DNA from: Reticulascus tulasneorum
Taxonomy: Eukaryota; Ascomycota; Sordariomycetes; Glomerellales; Reticulascaceae
Reading direction: 5' to 3'
DNA length: 64,000 bases
Assembly: GCA_001557505.1 (NCBI GenBank)
Contig: LSAX01000008.1
Location: forward strand, 1,984,001-2,048,000
Shown: positions 58,039 to 64,000 of the stretch, in pieces
Numbering within the stretch: the stretch's first letter is position 1
Layout of the letters: every line of letters starts with the position of its first letter
Position numbers and translations under genes: made by a program
The notes under the pieces: model-generated
Told to the model about the DNA's origin: nothing
Seen by the model: the letters and a program-made list of their open reading frames with translations, nothing else
Database searches by the model: none

Positions 58039-61000
58039 ATGATGGCCTCCGAACTCCCACAGAACGGACAGCAATTCGAAGGTGCTACTTGGGGAGAAGG
58101 TGGATATGGCATTGCAAATGATATTCAGCATAGCGACCAACAAGTTCAAGATCCTGCCTTCTCACATGACCCAGCTTCACATGGTGATCCAGAAGATGGT
58201 GCCGAGGACAATGGAGAATATGATCCAGAGTCCGTCACAGCGGTGCCAGTTCCACAGATTGCAGAGCCTAGCGCGAGTACCTCTATCAAGTCGGAGACGA
58301 CCAAACCCAAGACATCTGGAGGATTCCTAGTGGGAGACTCCGATGATGAAGATGATGCGCCAACACCGGCATCGAGCAATATGCTGGGTCGTGCAACTAG
58401 TGCTCAGGGTCGCTCTCCCCTCCAGATATCTACACCGATTCAGGGCCAAGTGGGCGCCTCGACTTCTGCACAGGTGAACAATGGAGGCCAAGCCAATGGC
58501 GGCGCGGCCTCATCGTCCCAAGGTGTGAATCCAGCCAAAAGAGACCCCAATGACACCATCGGCATTCTTGAGGATCGTATCAAGGAGGATCCCCGTGGCG
58601 ATATGGATGCGTGGCTATCCTTGATAGCGGAACATCGTCGCCAGAACAAGACGAATGACTTGCGCGCAATCTACCACCGATTTATCGCAGTCTTTCCCCA
58701 AGCGGTGAGTTGGGTTTCCGAGATGGAGGAAGATTATTGCTAATTTTTGTCCAGGCCGATATCTGGGTAGATTGGATTCAACTCGAGCTCGATTCCAACA
58801 ACTTCCCCGACGCCGAGAAACTCTTTGGCAGGTCTCTGATGACTGTGCCGAATGTCCAGCTCTGGACCGTCTATCTCAACTACATCCGTCGAAGAAATGA
58901 CCTCACAGTGGATCCGGATGGACAGGCGCGCCGGACCTTAACACAGGCATACGACTTTGTAATCGACAACATCGGAATTGATCGTGATTCTGGACAGATC
59001 TGGATGGAGTACATACAGTTTATTAAGAACGGCCCCGGTCAACCTGGCGGCACTGGCTGGCAAGATATGCAAAAGATGGACCAGTTGCGCAAAGCATACC
59101 ATCGAGCAATTTGCGTGCCCATGTCGACTGTCAGCGTGCTGTGGAAGGACTACGATCAGTTCGAAATGAGTCTGAACAAGGCAACCGTAAGTGATCCCAC
59201 ACGGTTATGCGCGAATAGTCACTAATATTGAACAGGGTCGGACTTTCATCCAGAAACGGTCTCCTGGCTACATGTCAGCCAAAGGAGCCAGCATGCAACT
59301 AGACCGCATGATTAGCAAACTCCAGCGGACAAATCTGCCTCGGCTCCCCCCAGCTCCAGGGTTCAACGGCGACCAAGAATTCATGGAACAAGTCGACTTG
59401 TGGAAGAAGTGGATTAACTGGGAGAAGGATGACCCTCTAGTGCTCCAACCTGAAGAACCCGAGGTCTACAAGCAACGAATCCTCTACTGCTACAAGCAGG
59501 CATTAATGGCTCTTCGATTTTGGCCCGAAATGTGGGTCGACGCAGCAGAATGGTGTTTCGCCAACAACCTTGTCAAGGACGGCACAGAGCTGGGTCTCGA
59601 CTTCCTGACACAAGCCATTGCGGCTAATCCCGAAAGCGTCCTCTTGGCTCTCAAGCACGGAGATCGCATCGAGATGACGCATGCTGGCGGAGATGATGAA
59701 GCAGCCAAGGCGACCCGCGCCAAAGCAATCCGCGAGCCTTACGACCGCGTGCTCGACACGCTCTACGGCATGATGCAGAAGCTGAAAGAGCGGGAAAGGA
59801 ATGAAGCCCGCAAGATGGAGGAGCCCGCCTCGTCCGATTCGGCTGTCAAGGACTCGATTGAACGAAACGACGACGATAACGGAATGATGGATCATGAAAA
59901 GGCAGGGAAAGAAGAGATGATGAAGGCTGTCAAGCAAGGCTTTGTGGTCCAGATCAATCTCATGAAACGCACCATCTCGTTCGTATGGATTGCGCTGGCT
60001 CGCGCCATGCGACGTGTTCAAGGCAAAGGCTCCCAAAGCGGAGGCCTCAGACAGGTCTTCATGGACGCCCGGGCGAAGGGGCAGCTCTCGAGTGATATCT
60101 ATGTGGCGGTTGCCCTGATGGAGTCGCTCATCTACAAAGATGTTGCCGGGTCCAAGATCTTCGACCGAGGTGCGAAACTGTTTCCAGAGGACGAGGTGTT
60201 CATGCTGGAATACATCAAGTTCCTGCACTCCAAGGACGACACGACAAGTAAGCTGGCACATATTTCTCCCATCTCCTCAATTGCTAATCACGAGTCTAGA
60301 TGCGCGTGTTGTTTTTGAAACCTGTGTCAACCGCTTAACGCAAAAGGACGATAGCAAAGACAGAGCGAGGTCATTGTACATGTATTTCCATAAATTCGAG
60401 TCTCAGTATGGCGAGCTCTCGTCCATTGCCGAGCTAGAAAAGAGAATGGCAGATCTCTGGCCACACGACCCAAAGCTGTCTCATTTCTCGAATCGCTACT
60501 CGGTCGACAACTTCGACCCCATCGCCTATCGGCTGATTGTTTCACCAGCCATTCAACTGCGTCCCAAGATGGCAATGCTGTCCATCGAGCAGCCCGCATC
60601 GATTCGCAACAGTCCACTTCCTCAGCAGATACGGCAGACCGCCAGTCCCGGACCCCAATATCTTGGCGCAATAAGTTCTCCGAAACGGCCGTTCCCTGGC
60701 GATGACCAAGAGGACTACAATCGTCCCCGTAAACTGGCTCGCGGGGAATCTCCACTCAAGGGTGCCGCCGGCCGTAGACTTGATCAACAAAGAAAAACCC
60801 AGGGCGCACCGCTCGCACGAGACATCACCTTTTTCCTCAGTCTGCTGCCTCCTGCAAATACCTATAACGCCATTCGATTCAACTTGCATAGCCTAGTTGG
60901 TCTCATCAGAGACACACCGATTCCTGACTATAGTGCCTGGAAGGCAAACCAAGACCAGACAGCGCGACATAACAATGGTCTGCAAGCCCGCACTGGAGCC

Positions 61001-61375
61001 CCCCCTTCCCACGGCCGCCAAGCATCTGGTGAATACCCCGCCTACGGCTCATACCCCGGCGGTAGAGATTCTCCAAATCCAGCCTCTGGCGGCCAACGAC
61101 CCCTGAGTCCATATGGCGGCAGTGGTCACCGTCTTGCTCCCCCTTCAGGTGTCTACCGGACCTCCCCCCTGCGACCCGGATCTAGCGGTGATTACGAGCC
61201 TCCGCCGGCAGCGTACCGCCAGGACATGGCACAAATTCAACATGCCCCACCAGGACAATACCCTCCCCCAGGTCCGTACGATGGCAGCGGAGTTCCTGCC
61301 TGGCAACCGCAACCGCAACCGCCAGCCGGATATGGCCAACCCCCGCCACAACAATATGGCAGATATCCGTTCTGA
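58039..61375 (+). CDS. RNA14: mRNA 3'-end-processing protein Rna14 (CstF77 homologue)
   Basis: Four exons: 58039-58704, 58755-59186, 59236-60247 and 60300-61375; 1061 aa, phases consistent. Scaffold of cleavage factor IA in pre-mRNA cleavage and polyadenylation in the nucleus. Residues 1-180 are acidic/Ser/Gln-rich and probably disordered. From about 185 come HAT repeats: DAWLSLIAEHRRQNK, ADIWVDWIQLELDSNN, VQLWTVYLNYIRRRND, then SPGYMSAKGASMQLDRM and LWKKWINWEKDDPL. The Suf-domain repeats follow: VVFETCVNRL, ARSLYMYFHKFESQYGEL. A Pro/Arg-rich segment carries KRPFPGDDQEDYNRPRKLARG, a probable nuclear signal. The C-terminal ~100 residues are Pro/Gln/Tyr/Gly-rich. The Rna15-binding segment probably precedes this tail (ARDITFFLSLLPPANTY). 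Two adjacent Met codons open the frame; the first is used here. Confidence 0.95.
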
Positions 61376-64000
61376 TCCTCGCCCTCGGGCCAGTTATTCG
61401 GACAGCATTTTCTCACCTCTTCCTCTCAGTCCCGGTGTATCTCATAATGTCCTTCCAATCCTTCTCCCCTCGCTTTCTCCGTTAGAAGCGTTCTGCATAT
61501 ACAAGGTCACTGGATGCCCAAAAGTCTTCTCGACGCTGCAATTGACATATTCGTGCGGTCGTCTCCACCCTAGATAATAGTTAGGAACCAGTGATATCTG
61601 GCAATGCCTAAGGTTGTGGTCTAGCTCATGCTGAGGCCGGCTCGCCCAGGTATTGCCATTCCCAACCCCACTCGGCAAAAGCATCGTTCTAGCCTGGTGT
61701 ATTGCTTTCGGTTCGTGCTCGTGCTCATGGATTCTCGTGGTTTGGGTGGTGGAGAATCATCTTTGTATCTTGTAACCATTAGAATCTTTTCTTTCGCATC
61801 TGGTGGCGTTTGGGACAGGCAAAACGGACATACCGGCACTCATGGGGTCTTCGCCGCCCTCGATCTCAGTCCAACTTCATGGTATGTTCTCTTGGTAGGA
61901 TTATTTGGTTGCTCACCTTGACGGGGCGACGAAGCATAAGAAGGTTGGAATATATGGTCGGTTGCAATAGCTGCTAGGTTAGCCGGCAACCCATTAAATC
62001 AGATTATGCACATGCTATCAAGGAAATGGTCTGTCACGTACCAGATCGATTGTCGTCCACCTAATATGGTCGGCTCCTCGTGATTAATCTTCGACTGCCG
62101 TCTATTCGTCTATCGCTGGATCCTCGACGGACCTAACCAAACGAACATGTCCGATAGCCAGTAAACTGCAGACTTCGAGAGCCGTCAGGTCATTCCCTGA
62201 GCACATTGATCGTAGATGACTGAGCGGCTTCGTCGATCTTCACATCTTAGCCTCCGCGCACGCGTCGTGACTTACCTTCTGATCTCCCAGCCCTATTACA
62301 TAGAACAACGAACGTAAATCGTTTGAAGCCAGTCGATGAGGGCCTAGTCAATTCAATAAAACTTGTAGAGGTTTGGGGAAGAACAACCGGACTCAGGGTC
62401 TTGCCTCTCATTCCCTTTTGACACTAATGAAGCTTCCTTCCTACTCACCCTTTTGCCACCCTCAACATTATAGCATACACCCTTTTCCCATCCCTCAAAC
62501 TCTCTGAAGCACTTCCAACCTTCATCTCCAAAGCATCAACCCAGCATCATCGTCGAGACAGTCAACACAACCATTTACGGCCGTCGTGCAATTCTCGTAG
62601 CGGCCGAATGCCAACGCTGCTCTATTGAGGTAAGCCCTCCTTGATATTTTCACTGATAGCCCTCCATTGCAAAGAATTCATCCGTCCTATGGACAGTAGT
62701 TTGCCTCCTTGGGAATGCAAAACCCTTCTCCAGACCATCAAGCCTCTCCTCTCATTTCTACACATCGCTCACACAGTCAACAGTATTCAAGCATTGAAGG
62801 CACCAGTCAAACTTCAGGCAAGTACAACTCTTTTCTCGAAACATCATTCTCGTTGATATGTTGTGCCCCCCGCCTAGAATATAAATCTGCCTCTATCTCT
62901 TCAAATCTCTTCTCCTTTCCACAACACATCACTGACAACCGTCGCTCAACAGACCCTTGAGGCCTAAATATATCTTGAACCCTCATAATGTATGTACGAC
63001 TCGTCCACGAATATCCCCACCTACTCTGCTACCCACTCCTGGATTATAACATTCCATGAGACCCCTTTCGATCTCCTCTTTCTCCCAACAACACACTCTC
63101 CCACACAGCCAGTTCTACCCTTACAGTTCTACCTCTCTGACCCATCTTGAAGATCGTGACTTCAAGATCGGACAGTCTGCAACCCATAGGTATGGACGCT
63201 AGCCTTGCTACCATCATCTCCATCATCTCCATCATCTCCATCATACAAAAGATTAAGCCTGTCGCAACGAAATCTCGCCAGAATCAGGCGCGCCACACCA
63301 AGCGCTATCCCTACTTCATCTCTGCTTGCATTTAGCTTCCTCTCTCCATCACGGCAATTTCCGTTGGACCTTCCTCTTTCTTTCCCCTTCCTCATATCAA
63401 CCTTCTTTCTGCAACCGCAACGCATCCGCACACGTACACATCTACATCATCTTCTTCCTCCACACACGCATCTCGGCCTTCCAACTAATTCGCCTTTCAC
63501 AGTCTTCTACCTTATTGCCAACTCCAGGGTTGATCACAAGTATAAGCGGTAAGTAAGCTTTGCCTTGTGTCTCATTTCATCATTACCGTTCATCCTCGTC
63601 AAGCACGCATATCCCATGAACCATATTGCGTGCTTCCCTCAAACACTCAGCCATACCCCAAACACACAGATATAGTCAAGGCAGTCTCAAATGAGTAAAT
63701 CCGTTTGGGGCAAGCACGTTCTCTTCTCGATTACGTATAAAACCCCAGTATCTCTCGACCTTCAGCCCCTTCAATTCTTCCACAACCCCATCTACATCTA
63801 CCTCTCGTCCTTACTTCTCAATCCACATCTTCATACTCGTTAGGCTTTCATACACCAACACTCTAACGCCCACTAACATTTTCCACAGTCTACATCTGCC
63901 TTGTTGGAGAACCGCTACATCTTGTTCTTGCAAGATTCAAGGTAAGCTTCTCCCACTCCCGAGGTCACTTCCTACAACACAGTCATTGCCCCCCCTCTTG
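61376..64000. other. RNA14 3' flank and probable spliced 5' leader of a gene beyond the right edge
   Basis: 61.38-62.4 kb is the RNA14 3' flank without a recognised gene. From about 62.4 kb the plus strand becomes CT/CA-rich, as fungal leaders are. Consensus donors occur at 62630 (GTAAGC), 63549 (GTAAGT) and 63942 (GTAAGC). Open frames are short and Ser/Pro/His-rich. This is best read as promoter plus a multi-exon untranslated leader whose coding part lies outside the window. Confidence 0.45.
63211..63245. repeat. 9-nt tandem repeat (CCATCATCT)
   Basis: Nearly four copies of CCATCATCT within the CT-rich probable leader. Confidence 0.8.

Overview
The window reads as nuclear chromosomal DNA of a filamentous ascomycete (Pezizomycotina). 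Protein genes carry short GT-AG introns (about 44-75 nt in most genes) with CTNA-type branch sites. The gene set is typical of the group: a fungal grainyhead-like regulator, 2EXR-domain proteins, a RasGAP of the GapA/Gap1 type and a class I terpene cyclase. No class or genus can be fixed from the sequence alone. Every multi-exon model below was assembled by hand, checking splice signals and reading phase.

Layout, left to right. EXO1 (minus, 5' end only) and TMA16 (plus) diverge from a shared promoter at 226-990. A small Cys-rich gene (3066-3296) and the mitochondrial p32 homologue MAM33 (3789-4776) follow. A 2EXR-like gene lies at 5699-6430, then about 7 kb of gene-poor DNA. The grainyhead/CP2 regulator (csp-2 type, minus) spans 13787-16565 and is backed by about 12 kb without a convincing gene. 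An oxysterol-binding protein gene (28809-30470) and a broken 2EXR gene (31172-32154) come next. Three minus-strand genes follow: an Ariadne-type RBR ubiquitin ligase (33306-34960), a single-cysteine mitochondrial peroxiredoxin (36188-37032) and an eight-exon terpene synthase (37523-38994). Another gene-poor stretch (39-48.6 kb) holds a strongly foldable, possibly Pol III-transcribed element near 39.5-39.74 kb and scraps of decayed coding sequence. The right part is denser: RasGAP (48640-51149, plus), a CorA-like membrane protein (52670-55072, minus), the histone chaperone ASF1 (56244-57267, minus), and RNA14/CstF77 (58039-61375, plus). The right edge holds what looks like a long, spliced 5' leader of a gene outside the window.

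Most genes are housekeeping functions: DNA repair, translation, mRNA 3' processing, chromatin, lipid transfer, ubiquitin, Ras signalling and redox. They do not form a pathway. The terpene synthase stands alone, with no recognisable P450, transporter or cluster regulator beside it. I found no mobile element with a recognisable transposase or reverse transcriptase, no rRNA, no confident tRNA and no CRISPR. Nothing here is clearly a new biological system. The best leads are the orphan terpene cyclase, the foldable RNA-like element at 39.5 kb, the small Cys-rich gene and the large deserts around the grainyhead gene.
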